Made by a program: the position numbers and the translations under genes
Assembly (NCBI GenBank): GCA_944320195.1
Contig: CALUGP010000001.1
Coordinates: 177,361-241,360 of the forward strand
Length of the DNA stretch: 64,000 bases
Source of the DNA: an uncultured Prevotella sp.
GTDB lineage: Bacteria; Bacteroidota; Bacteroidia; Bacteroidales; Bacteroidaceae
Direction of reading: 5' to 3'
The notes under the pieces: generated by a model
What the model saw: the letters and a program-made list of their open reading frames with translations, nothing else
Told to the model about the DNA's origin: nothing
The model's database searches: none
Shown: positions 51,822 through 61,867 of the stretch, piece by piece
How the letters are laid out: each line of letters begins with the position of its first letter
Position numbering within the stretch: position 1 is the first letter of the stretch

Positions 51822-53720
51822 TTATTTCTTAGGTTTCATTTTGTCTTGTTGCTCACGCATGCGCTTTAGTTCTTCCGCTTGTTTTTGCATGGCTTCAAGC
51901 CTTGCTGCCAGTCCACTCATCTTTTGTGGATTGTTCTTGTTCTCTTGGTAGCGTGCTTCAAGTATTGCGAGCAGCTTCTCGTCGTTTGTCGTCTTACGCA
52001 ATATCCACATTATCGCGGCACTGCAGAACAACGAGATGAAGTAATAGAAGTTAAGACCTGCCGAGTAATCATTAAACAGGAAGAAAAAGAATACCGGCAT
52101 CAGGTAAGTCATCCAACGCATCATCTTCATCTGCTCAGCCTGTGCTCCAATCATTTGGTCTTTTTGCTGACGCATTGTCATGATAGAATAAAGCACGTTG
52201 GCGACGCAGAACAAAATACATGTCAGGCTCAGATGGTCGCCTATGAGCCATATGCTCTTGTCCCATTCTATAATCGGGTCGTATGTCGACAGGTCGCTAA
52301 TCCATAGGAAGCTTTCGCCGCGAAGCTGGATGGCGTTTGGCACAAAGTTGAACATTGCCAGCCAAACCGGCATCTGAATCAGCATAGGCAGACATCCGCT
52401 CAACGGGCTTACTCCGTATTTGGAGTACATTGCCATCATAGCCTGCTGCTTCTGCATTTGGTCTTCAGGCTTGTCATATTGTTTCGTCGCTTCTTCTATT
52501 TTCGGTCTAAGCACGCGCATCTTCGCCGAAGACATGTAGCTTTTCTTGACCAAAGGATAGGTTAAGACTTTCAGCAGCAAGGTTATCAGGATGAGTACGA
52601 TACCCATGTTGATGTTCATTCCTGTCAGCCAGTCGAATACGTAGATAGTAAACCAGCGGTTGATGATTCTGATTATAGGCCAGCCGAGGTACACAAGACG
52701 TTGCAGCTCAAGTTCTTTGTTAAATGTACTTTGTTTTTCAACCTTCTTTAGAAGATTGAAGTCATTGGGGCCGAAGTAGAATTCAAGTTCAGTGGGAGCT
52801 TTGCCTGTCGGGTCGAAAGACGTTTTCATCTTTGCCGCATAGTGCTTCAGGAAGCCGGAGCCTTTTTCCTGCGGTATGCTGGTCATGAGCGAGTTCGCAC
52901 CGAAATCGTCCTTGGCTATCATTACTGCGCTGAAGAATTGGTTTTTGAAAGCCACCCAGTCAATCACGTCTTCTATTTTCTCGTCCACCTTCTCGCTCGT
53001 CTCGCTGAGATTGTCCGTACCACCGTCGGTGAAGTGGTAAGTCAGTGACGAGTGTTGGTTCTCGAATGTGAAGCCCTTTTCCTGTTGGTGGCAAAGGTCT
53101 GTCCACTCTATGTCCATCTTGTCATAGTTGGGTGCGAACATGCCGCTCAGGCCGTTGGCCTGCATCGAGAAGTGCAGCATGTAGTCCTTGCCAAGCCTGT
53201 AATTCATGACTAAAGACTTGCCGTTGCCGGCATCGGCGGTCATTGTCACCGTTGAGTCTGTAACGTTTGACGGTGTGAAGTAGAGGTTGCTTGTTATTAT
53301 GTTTGTCTCTTTTCCAGCCAGCATGAACTTCAAAGACTGGTTCTTGCCGTCAAACAATGTCAGGTTGTTGCTGCCGTCATTGGATTTGAATCCTTTTATC
53401 ACGGCCTTTTCAACGACTCCGCCTTTGGTGTTGAGCGTAAGCTCCACCTTTGAGTTTTTGAGCACGACGCTCTGTGCCTTGCCGCTCATTGCTCTGTAGA
53501 AGGCCACTGTCGTGTCCTCTGCGGCCTGATTTGCAGCGTTCGCTTTTGCTGCGTCCTGCTCGGCTTTGAGTTTTTGTTCCGCCTTTTGCTTGGCTACGGC
53601 GGTTATTGAGTCTTGTATCCTTTGCTGTGCAATCTCTTCCTCTGAAGGTCTTGACCACCAACTAAAACCTATTAGAACGGCTGCGATTAGAACAAAGCCT
53701 ATAATTGTATTTTTGTCCAT
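51822..53720 (-). CDS. yidC: Membrane protein insertase YidC
   Basis: A 632-residue inner-membrane insertase. TM1 is MDKNTIIGFVLIAAVLIGFSWW; residues about 40-340 make the large periplasmic domain (preceded by a Lys/Ala/Gln coiled stretch); the conserved core starts about 375 (GWPIIRIINRWFTIYVFDWL, MNINMGIVLILITLLLKVLTYPLVKKSYMSSAKMR) and holds the hydrophilic-groove Arg in PLVKKSY/KMRVLRP. The C-terminus is basic and coiled (KQAEELKRMREQQDKMKPKK), as in ribosome-binding tails. It follows pyrG by 21 bases. Confidence 0.95.
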   Translation of the reverse strand: MDKNTIIGFVLIAAVLIGFSWWSRPSEEEIAQQRIQDSITAVAKQKAEQKLKAEQDAAKANAANQAAEDTTVAFYRAMSGKAQSVVLKNSKVELTLNTKGGVVEKAVIKGFKSNDGSNNLTLFDGKNQSLKFMLAGKETNIITSNLYFTPSNVTDSTVTMTADAGNGKSLVMNYRLGKDYMLHFSMQANGLSGMFAPNYDKMDIEWTDLCHQQEKGFTFENQHSSLTYHFTDGGTDNLSETSEKVDEKIEDVIDWVAFKNQFFSAVMIAKDDFGANSLMTSIPQEKGSGFLKHYAAKMKTSFDPTGKAPTELEFYFGPNDFNLLKKVEKQSTFNKELELQRLVYLGWPIIRIINRWFTIYVFDWLTGMNINMGIVLILITLLLKVLTYPLVKKSYMSSAKMRVLRPKIEEATKQYDKPEDQMQKQQAMMAMYSKYGVSPLSGCLPMLIQMPVWLAMFNFVPNAIQLRGESFLWISDLSTYDPIIEWDKSIWLIGDHLSLTCILFCVANVLYSIMTMRQQKDQMIGAQAEQMKMMRWMTYLMPVFFFFLFNDYSAGLNFYYFISLFCSAAIMWILRKTTNDEKLLAILEARYQENKNNPQKMSGLAARLEAMQKQAEELKRMREQQDKMKPKK

Positions 53721-53741
53721 CTCTGAAAACTTCTGTAATTG

Positions 53742-55463
<1,722 letters not shown>

Positions 55464-55495
55464 CTACTGGTGCCGGATATGTACAAAATAAATGC

Positions 55496-55503
55496 TAACT
55501 TTG
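55496..55503 (+). promoter_or_regulatory. -7 element of the DUF3078 gene
   Basis: TAACTTTG, 24 bases before the ATG at 55528. No clear -33 TTTG. Confidence 0.55.
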
Positions 55504-55527
55504 CAGACAAAACGTAAAATCAAGAGT

Positions 55528-56832
55528 ATGAATTTCAAGCTTTTGTTTACTGTCTTGTTCCTGGGTGTTGTCGGCTCCGCGTGCGCCCAGTCGAAGTATG
55601 GTCGTCGCCACGTTGGTTATGAACGGCCCGACACGTCGATAGTTTCAGCTTATGTTGATTCGTTGAAAACGTACAAGGTTAAGGCTGATTCCGTGTCATC
55701 GCTTAACGACAGCTTGCAGGTTGCGGGCATTTCTGATCCGCGCTTATTCAGGCTTTTCGGGCCGTTGACGTTCTATACGTCTGTCGCACGCCGCAACATG
55801 GTGTTGGGCGAAGACAGTGTGGACGAGGTTGACGCTGCCATAGATGCCGCTTTGTTTGACGCTTATCTGTTCAGTCCCCAATATGTCGAGGTTACCGATA
55901 GTGAAATTAAAAAGGCCGGTGCTTTGCATGAAGAGATAACAAAGCCGTTGCGTCATAAGGTTGAGTATGTCGCTACTGACGACGGCGCACCGGAAGACCA
56001 TCCCGACATTCCGCTTGACATCGTGGTAGCGAAGCCTAATTTCTGGACATTCTATGGCGATTATTACTTGCAGTTTCTGCAAAACTTCGTGTCAGACAAC
56101 TGGTATAACGGTGGCGAGAGCGATTATTCGATGCTTGCCAGTGTGACGTTGCAGGCCAACTATAACAACAAGCAGAAAGTGAAGTTTGAGAACAAGCTGG
56201 AGATGAAGCTGGGTATGCTTACTTCGCGCGGCGACACTCTTCATGGTGTGCGTACATCTGAAGACCTTATACGCTACACGGGAAAACTGGGCTTGCAGGC
56301 TTCCAAAAACTGGTATTACACGTTGCAGCTGATTGCTCAGACGCAGTTTACGCGAGGATATAAGAGCAACGACCCCAAGGTGTATTCTGACATTCTTTCT
56401 CCGCTGAACCTTAACTTTTCTCTCGGTATGAGTTATAACGTCAACGCGTTCAACGGCAAGCTGACCGGCTCGATACAGCTTGCCCCGTTGGCTTACAACT
56501 TCAAGTATGTGGACAGGAAAGAACTTGCGGCTGACAACGGTCTTGACGAAGGCAAGCATACTAAGCATGAGTTTGGTTCGGGATGCACCTTCGACCTTTC
56601 CTGGACATTCTCAGAACTTATCAAGTGGAAGACCCGCCTGTATGGATATACGACTTATAAGCGCATGCAGATGGAGTGGGAGAATACCGTGACGTTCCAG
56701 TTTAACAAATACATTGCCACCAACCTGTTCATCTATCCTCGATTTGACGATAGTACGTCGACAAAAGACGACACTCTGGGATATTGGCAGTTTAAGGAAT
56801 ATATGTCAATAGGATTTGCTTATTCGTTTTGA
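55528..56832 (+). CDS. DUF3078 family outer-membrane-type protein
   Basis: A 434-residue exported protein; signal peptide MNFKLLFTVLFLGVVGSACAQ, with cleavage at CAQ-S. From about residue 185 (WTFYGDYYLQFLQNFVSDNWYNGGESDYSMLASVTLQANYNN) to the C-terminus it alternates amphipathic strands and ends with Phe (FKEYMSIGFAYSF), as in outer-membrane beta-barrels. NWYNGGES is a DUF3078 signature. Function of the family is unknown. The 12-codon extension upstream of the signal peptide was dropped. Confidence 0.85.
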   Translation: MNFKLLFTVLFLGVVGSACAQSKYGRRHVGYERPDTSIVSAYVDSLKTYKVKADSVSSLNDSLQVAGISDPRLFRLFGPLTFYTSVARRNMVLGEDSVDEVDAAIDAALFDAYLFSPQYVEVTDSEIKKAGALHEEITKPLRHKVEYVATDDGAPEDHPDIPLDIVVAKPNFWTFYGDYYLQFLQNFVSDNWYNGGESDYSMLASVTLQANYNNKQKVKFENKLEMKLGMLTSRGDTLHGVRTSEDLIRYTGKLGLQASKNWYYTLQLIAQTQFTRGYKSNDPKVYSDILSPLNLNFSLGMSYNVNAFNGKLTGSIQLAPLAYNFKYVDRKELAADNGLDEGKHTKHEFGSGCTFDLSWTFSELIKWKTRLYGYTTYKRMQMEWENTVTFQFNKYIATNLFIYPRFDDSTSTKDDTLGYWQFKEYMSIGFAYSF

Positions 56833-56925
56833 GAATCAAGAGTTAAGGGTTAAGGGTCAAGAAAATATGCCTCTATGATTATCAATAAGGCAATGCATAT
56901 TTTCTTGACCCTTAACTCTTGATTC
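56833..56925. terminator. Long inverted repeat ending the DUF3078 and DUF1573 genes
   Basis: The right arm 56895-56925 (31 bases) is perfectly complementary to the left arm 56833-56870 except that the left has one more heptamer (TTAAGGG). Built from TTAAGA-type heptamers. It lies between convergent stops. Confidence 0.75.
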
Positions 56926-56930
56926 TTCAC

Positions 56931-57323
56931 TTATTTCGCCTCTTCCATCGTTCCTTGGATGTAGAGTCTGACCATTTCCGGTTTGCCGTTGGTTCTTACC
57001 GTGATTGATTTCTTGAACCGGCCTGGGAATCGTCCTTTGCCGTTGTATGTCACGTTAAGCGTTCCTTTCTGTCCGGGGGCTACGGGTTTCTTCGTATACT
57101 TCGGCACCGTGCAGCCGCAGCTGGCCATCGCCTGGTTGATGATGAGCGGCTCGTCGCCTACGTTTGTGAATGTGAACGTGCATTTTTGCACGGGCGTACT
57201 TTCCGAGAAAGTGCCGAAGTCGTATGTCATCTTGTCAAACTTGATTTGCGCTTTCTTCTGCGCCGAGGCATATCCAAGCGTCAACGTCAGCATGAGAGAC
57301 ATTAGTAATGCTTTTTTCATCAT
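56931..57323 (-). CDS. DUF1573 domain secreted protein
   Basis: About 130 residues: signal peptide MMKKALLMSLMLTLTLGYASA, then a single immunoglobulin-like DUF1573 domain (IKFDKMTYDFGTFSESTPVQKCTFTFTNVGDEPLIINQAMASCGCTVPKY). SCGC is the usual Cys pair of the family. Role not established; such proteins are periplasmic or surface-linked. Start may be either of two adjacent Met codons (57323 or 57320). Stands alone, converging on the DUF3078 gene. Confidence 0.88.
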   Translation of the reverse strand: MMKKALLMSLMLTLTLGYASAQKKAQIKFDKMTYDFGTFSESTPVQKCTFTFTNVGDEPLIINQAMASCGCTVPKYTKKPVAPGQKGTLNVTYNGKGRFPGRFKKSITVRTNGKPEMVRLYIQGTMEEAK

Positions 57324-57979
57324 GTTACCTTTTGTTTGTATTTTGTCGGCAAAATTACTCCTTATTTCATTATGTATGTGCAAAACGGATTGTATTTTGC
57401 ATTAATTTTATTATTTTTTATCCTTGTTTAATAGGCAGGCGTGTTTGTCCGGCCGGCATGGTCCGGTCGGGGTGTCTCCTGGAAGCGCGTTTACTTTATT
57501 TAACATGTGCGGCTCGCTGGTGTCATTCCGTTTAACATTTGATTTTCTGTAAAATAGGAAACGTTTGTCAAGAAATAGTCAATAACGTATGCTTGAACGG
57601 TCATTGCCACGCGTAATGACGGCCTTCGAATGTGCAAAAGACGGCCTTTTGATGTGTTAAAGGCCGTATTTGGCAGCTCTATTTGCGGCCTTTTCTAGCG
57701 TGAAAACGGTCTGCTCCTATGTGTTTCATGCTGCTTTTACGGCGAAAATCATGCTGTTTTCTTTAACTGTGCAATGTAATTTGTTGACAATCAGGCGGTT
57801 ATTGCTGGCGCTCTGTGGCGCGTGTTTTTCCGCAAACAAAGGTGCATGCCGTAAAGAATGCCGTTTTTAGAAATGTTAAGTTAAAGCGCTTGACGTTGTT
57901 TTAACAAGAAATAACGGTGTTGCGTGCTTAATAAAGTTAAAAGTGCGGCAGCTTTTCTCGCAGTCTGATTGTTTTGTTG
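57324..57979. other. Gene-free stretch with GGCCGTC-type repeats
   Basis: Holds repeat locus E (57616-57713). The open frames have no motifs. I see no RNA gene. Confidence 0.6.
57616..57713. repeat. GGCCGTC-type intergenic repeats, locus E
   Basis: TAATGACGGCCTTCG, GCAAAAGACGGCCTTTTG, TTAAAGGCCGTATTTGG, GCGGCCTTTTC and GAAAACGGTCTGC, about 20-25 bases apart, with neighbouring units often inverted. Confidence 0.6.
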
Positions 57980-57987
57980 TACCTTTG
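57980..57987 (+). promoter_or_regulatory. -7 element of the ABC unit
   Basis: TACCTTTG, 32 bases before the ATG at 58020. No clear -33 TTTG at the usual distance. Confidence 0.55.
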
Positions 57988-58019
57988 TTCTTGTATTGAA
58001 TAAAGTGTTTTTCAATGTT

Positions 58020-58208
58020 ATGGATAAGCGTAAACTTGTCAGCCTGTTCATCGTGGAGCAGGGCATGGTAATAGGACTGGTGCTTGGCGTGGCCATAGGT
58101 TACAAGATGGGTGATGTCAAGATGGGCGTGGTCTACGGTCTGCTGGGCGGTGCCGTCTTGGGCGGCATCATGGCCTTGCTGGCCAATAGCCTGCGTAAAA
58201 AGAAGTAA
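58020..58208 (+). CDS. Small two-helix membrane protein of the ABC unit
   Basis: A 62-residue protein: a basic start (MDKRKL), two hydrophobic segments (residues about 14-29 and 34-54) rich in Gly in zipper spacing (GLVLGVAIGYKMG; YGLLGGAVLGG), and a Lys-rich end (LRKKK). It lies 5 bases before a membrane protein that overlaps an ABC ATPase, so the three are one operon. It may be an accessory subunit of the transporter. I recognise no family. Confidence 0.7.
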   Translation: MDKRKLVSLFIVEQGMVIGLVLGVAIGYKMGDVKMGVVYGLLGGAVLGGIMALLANSLRKKK

Positions 58209-58213
58209 TCCGG

Positions 58214-59164
58214 ATGCGCCTGTTCCGTCTGCAGCTATATTTGTATTTGCGTTTGCGTTCAAGGCAGACCCTGCGCGTCATGTCGGGTGTCGGCATTGCG
58301 AGGTGTGTCGTGATTGTTGTGCTGGCCATGGCGTTGCTTGTTGTCGTGGCCAAGGCCGACAAGCCGTGGGTTGCGCCTGTGGCTTCGGCGGTTTTGCTGT
58401 TGTTTTATAACAACGAGCGGCGCGACCGCCGGTTTCTTGCCGTCAATCTTAAACATGTCAAGTCTTTGTTTGCGTGTGAGTATGTGTTGGCTTGTTTGCC
58501 GTTCATCGTGGCCGAAGTGTTGGCCGGCCGTGGGCTTGGAGCCTGCGCGATAGTGTTGGTTTCTGCCGTTGTTCCGTCTTTTAGTGTGGTGAAGATCGGT
58601 GCTTGTGTAATTCCTTTGCCTTTCTTTTACAAGGGAGGTGTGGAGTATTTCAGGCTTTTCCGTCGTTATGGATTTCTTTATCTGTTGATGCTTTCCGCTG
58701 CCGTCATGGGTGCTGTTTACGGCAACTGGCGCGTGGCTGTGGTCTCACTAATGGCGTGGAGCATTGTCCAGTTTACAGCTGTTGCCTCGGCTCCGCCACT
58801 TTGTTACCTTGTGCATTATCAGGATTTTGCGTCTTGTCACAGGCATCTTGCTCTACAGGCCGTCTGCAATGTGGGGCTGGTTTCCGCGCCATTGCTGGCA
58901 ATAGCCATTATGGCCGGCGCTCCTCTTGGCGGAATTGCGTTCTCTTTGTCAGCCGCAGTTGGCGGCATGTTGTGCTTTTATAATGTCGGCATGGTGCGTC
59001 TCCTGTTGCCAAATGGTTTTGCGCTTGCAGTTTGTGTTTTTCTCGTTCTTGTGCCTTTGTTTGCCTGTGCGTGCCTGTTTCAGGTGTTGTTGTGTGTTTT
59101 TGTTGTCATGGATTTAGGTATGGCGTTGTCTGCGAAGAGTAAGTTTAAGCGGATATGGAACTGA
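58214..59164 (+). CDS. Integral membrane protein, probable ABC transporter permease
   Basis: A 316-residue very hydrophobic protein with about eight membrane segments, e.g. GVGIARCVVIVVLAMALLVVV, PFIVAEVLAGRGLGACAIVLV and LLAIAIMAGAPLGG. It overlaps the following ABC ATPase by 10 bases, which is the main reason for calling it a permease; no permease family is recognised from sequence alone. Many Cys residues occur in or near membrane segments. Partner of the 62-residue protein and ATPase. Confidence 0.72.
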   Translation: MRLFRLQLYLYLRLRSRQTLRVMSGVGIARCVVIVVLAMALLVVVAKADKPWVAPVASAVLLLFYNNERRDRRFLAVNLKHVKSLFACEYVLACLPFIVAEVLAGRGLGACAIVLVSAVVPSFSVVKIGACVIPLPFFYKGGVEYFRLFRRYGFLYLLMLSAAVMGAVYGNWRVAVVSLMAWSIVQFTAVASAPPLCYLVHYQDFASCHRHLALQAVCNVGLVSAPLLAIAIMAGAPLGGIAFSLSAAVGGMLCFYNVGMVRLLLPNGFALAVCVFLVLVPLFACACLFQVLLCVFVVMDLGMALSAKSKFKRIWN

Positions 59165-59811
59165 TAGGCATACACGGTTTGCGTAAAAGCTATGGCCGCA
59201 CTGTGGTGCTCGACGGTCTGTCTGTTGCTTACAAGCCGGGTAAGGTCTACGGGCTTATAGGCGACAACGGTGCCGGCAAGACCACATTGTTTGACTGCAT
59301 GCTTGGCCTTACGCGTCCAGACGGCGGCGAGATAGTCAAGACTCCTGGTTTAAGGGTGGGGTATCTGCCGGCCGAGCCGTTCTTTTACAGTCTTGTCACA
59401 GCGCATGAATATCTTGAGTTTTGCCTTAAGGCCAAGGGACGGAAGATAGACAATGGCAGGATTGAAGAATTGAACCGCCTGTTCAAGCTGCCTTTGGGAA
59501 GGTATGCGTCAACCTATTCCACTGGTATGAAAAAGAAGCTTGCGCTGATGGCTTTATTGCTGCAAGACAATGACTTGTACGTTTTGGATGAACCTTTCAA
59601 CGGGGTAGACCTTTACGGCGTAATACATCTGAAAAACATCATAGGCACACTTAAGGCCGAAGGCAAGACCGTTGTGCTGTCATCCCACCAGATATCAGTG
59701 CTGCACGAGCTTTGCGACAGCATAGACTATCTTGCCTGCGGCATCATCGCCCGGCGTTTCGGGGGTGAGAATGTGGCCGAGATTGAGAACTGTCTGATGG
59801 AGGATGTGTAG
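59155..59811 (+). CDS. ABC transporter ATP-binding protein
   Basis: A 218-residue ATPase. Walker A is GDNGAGKT (about residues 37-44), the signature loop reads YSTGMKKKLALM instead of LSGGQ, Walker B is LYVLDEPFNGVD and the switch His is in LSSHQISVLHEL. YSTGMK-type signatures are common in exporters of the ABC-2 and bacteriocin-immunity kind. It overlaps the permease-like gene by 10 bases. Substrate unknown. Confidence 0.9.
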   Translation: MELIGIHGLRKSYGRTVVLDGLSVAYKPGKVYGLIGDNGAGKTTLFDCMLGLTRPDGGEIVKTPGLRVGYLPAEPFFYSLVTAHEYLEFCLKAKGRKIDNGRIEELNRLFKLPLGRYASTYSTGMKKKLALMALLLQDNDLYVLDEPFNGVDLYGVIHLKNIIGTLKAEGKTVVLSSHQISVLHELCDSIDYLACGIIARRFGGENVAEIENCLMEDV

Positions 59812-59984
59812 GGCGGACCGCCTGCTCTTCGCAGTATTTTCGCTCTTTATGATTTTCATTGATTCACCTTGTTTTCTTTATTCTTTCTTTGTTCCCCGAT
59901 GGCAAGGCATTCTTTGTTCAAAAAATGTGCTGGTTGACGCAATTAAAATAATCTTTTATGTTTTTCTTTTTCATCAGAATTTAC

Positions 59985-59992
59985 TATATTTG
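59985..59992 (+). promoter_or_regulatory. -7 element of the DUF4143 ATPase gene
   Basis: TATATTTG, 58 bases before the ATG at 60051. Confidence 0.5.
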
Positions 59993-60050
59993 CACAAAAT
60001 AGTTCGGAAAAATGTAAATTAGTGCACAAAATCGAACTGTTCTGTGTGAT

Positions 60051-61394
60051 ATGGAGATAGCAAGAGACATAATAGAGACGCTGAAAGTTTGGAAAGATTC
60101 GTCCGGCAGAAAGCCTGTTTTGCTTCAAGGAGCACGCCAGACAGGCAAGACTTGGGTGATGGAAACGTTCGGGAAGGAATGTTTTGAATATTGTGCGAAA
60201 TTTGATTTTGACCGTCAGCCGGAGTTGAAGTCGGTGTTTCAAACAAGCAAAAGTCCTGACCGCATAGTCCGTGAACTTGCATTGTATTGCCAAGTGCCTA
60301 TTGTGCCGGGCAAGACATTGATGATATTTGACGAGATTCAGGAATGTGAGGAGGCTTTAAACAGTCTGAAGTATTTTTACGAAGACGCACCTCAGTACCA
60401 TATAATAGCAGCCGGTTCGTTGCTCGGTGTCGCTGTAAAAAGGCGGAATATGGCGGTACCGGTGGGAAAGGTCAGGATACTGAAACTGTTTCCTGTCACG
60501 TTTAAGGAGTTTCTACGTGCCAGCGATTTTGGCACGTATGAGTACGTGGAAGCATTGGAAGAAATACGACGGTTGCCGGATATTGTCCTTAATAAACTCC
60601 GCACGGAGTACAGACGCTATCAAGTGTCGGGCGGTATGCCCGAAGCGGTGGTGGCTCTGTTGGATAATAAGGGTATAGCTGCGGTTGAGGCTACGTTGCA
60701 AGACATATTGGATCTTTATGAGCTTGATTTTGCCAAATATGCCGAGCCGCGTGACATTCCACGCATTCACGCCATTTGGCACTCTTTGCCCGCACAGCTG
60801 TCAAAAGAGAACCGAAAGTTTATTTATAAGGTGGTGAAGACAGGTGCGCGCTCAAAAGATTATGAAGACGCGCTGATGTGGCTGGAGGACGCAGGAATGC
60901 TATACCGTATTTATAATATAAGCCGGCCCGGCATGCCTTTGTCTGCTTACCAGGAGACGGATGCTTTTAAAGTGTATGCCTGTGATTGCGGACTTCTTCG
61001 CAGGCTGGCTCATTTGCCGGCAACGGTCGTTACAGACCCCATAGCCAATTACACCGAGTTTAAGGGAGCGATGGCTGAGAATGTTGTCTTGCAGTCGATA
61101 GCTCCATTGTGTGATGGCCAATTGCCGTTTTATTGGACCTCGGGTGCTACGGCGGAAGTCGAGTTTGTATTGCAATTGGGCGCGGATGTGGTTCCTGTAG
61201 AAGTGAAAGCGGAGAACAATGTGAGTGGCAACAGCCTTTCTGAATATAATAAGAAATACCATCCGAAGTGTCGTATTCGTTTTTCTATGTTGAACCTGCA
61301 ATACAATGACGGACTGTTAAGTTGCCCCTCGCCACTGGCAGGATGGCTAGATAAGCTGTTCGGACTGGTTGATTGTGAACTACGGAGTGTTTAA
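60051..61394 (+). CDS. AAA-family ATPase with DUF4143 domain
   Basis: A 447-residue ATPase. Residues about 20-150 form an AAA_14-type domain with Walker A LLQGARQTGKTWVM and Walker B TLMIFDEIQECEEALNSLKYF; AAGSLLGVAV is the sensor strand. From about 215 the DUF4143 region follows, ending with TSGATAEVEFVLQLGADVVPVEVKA, a nuclease-like (PD-D/ExK-like) core with Glu and Lys kept. Such proteins are frequent in Bacteroidales, often in variable regions, with unknown function. Own promoter; single gene. Confidence 0.88.
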   Translation: MEIARDIIETLKVWKDSSGRKPVLLQGARQTGKTWVMETFGKECFEYCAKFDFDRQPELKSVFQTSKSPDRIVRELALYCQVPIVPGKTLMIFDEIQECEEALNSLKYFYEDAPQYHIIAAGSLLGVAVKRRNMAVPVGKVRILKLFPVTFKEFLRASDFGTYEYVEALEEIRRLPDIVLNKLRTEYRRYQVSGGMPEAVVALLDNKGIAAVEATLQDILDLYELDFAKYAEPRDIPRIHAIWHSLPAQLSKENRKFIYKVVKTGARSKDYEDALMWLEDAGMLYRIYNISRPGMPLSAYQETDAFKVYACDCGLLRRLAHLPATVVTDPIANYTEFKGAMAENVVLQSIAPLCDGQLPFYWTSGATAEVEFVLQLGADVVPVEVKAENNVSGNSLSEYNKKYHPKCRIRFSMLNLQYNDGLLSCPSPLAGWLDKLFGLVDCELRSV

Positions 61395-61427
61395 CCCAAA
61401 TCGGTCTAATGGCCGATTTGGGTTAAA
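61390..61427. terminator. Inverted repeat at the end of the DUF4143 gene
   Basis: TTTAACCCAAATCGG (61390-61404) pairs perfectly with CCGATTTGGGTTAAA (61413-61427). The TAA stop lies within the left arm. No T run follows; the ends TTTAA/TTAAA make it symmetrical. Confidence 0.55.
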
Positions 61428-61531
61428 GAAAACACCGGGTGTTTCAGCTTTGATGTGTAAGGATGTGATTCCGGGCTGCTGTTTTTATTATATATTATAG
61501 TGCTTTATTTATTAAGTTTCCCTGTTTTAAT

Positions 61532-61562
61532 TTTGCAGTTTCATTAAATAATCCTATCTTTG
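61532..61562 (+). promoter_or_regulatory. Promoter of the structured RNA region
   Basis: TTTG at 61532-61535, exactly 19 bases, TATCTTTG at 61555-61562. A near-consensus promoter about 305 bases before the next ORF, so it drives either a free RNA or a very long leader. Confidence 0.8.
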
Positions 61563-61566
61563 CGGT

Positions 61567-61805
61567 AACTTTCGTTGCGAAGTGTCGCCGCGTTGGTTAT
61601 TTCGTGGGTAAAAATATAGCGTTAGCTATTATTCTTGTTCTGATTAGTGAAACTTAGGAACTTTCAATGAGAATGAACATGGATAAGAGGTTACGCCTAC
61701 GTTTAGCGTAGGCGCATCTGTCGTATCTATCATTCTCATAGGTTTCCTAAGACCTCACTATCAGGTAGACATGGAGAGATGCTCTTACGCTTCTTTTGTG
61801 TCTAT
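61567..61805 (+). ncRNA. Putative structured RNA (or long structured leader)
   Basis: Three hairpins in a row: 61573-61592 (7 of 8 pairs), 61616-61629 (ATAGC-GTTA-GCTAT) and a long rod, 61640-61764. The rod is built from CTGAT/ATCAG and AGTGA/TCACT, CTTAGGAA/TTCCTAAG, ATGAGAATGA/TCATTCTCAT, TGGATA/TATCTA and an apical CGCCTACG-TTTAG-CGTAGGCG, separated by small internal loops: about 40 base pairs in 125 nt. The shape recalls 6S RNA or a retron msd stem, but I cannot assign a family and no reverse transcriptase gene is near. The 3' end is not defined. Confidence 0.6.
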
Positions 61806-61867
61806 AGAAATAAAGTTTTAATGCATCCCCCACCTTTTAAATTAATAAACTTTAAAAACTAGATATC

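Noticed and set aside
61567-61805. Retron msr-msd region
   Set aside because: The rod resembles an msd stem but no reverse transcriptase motif is found in any neighbouring ORF, and no convincing long a1/a2 pairing closes the region.
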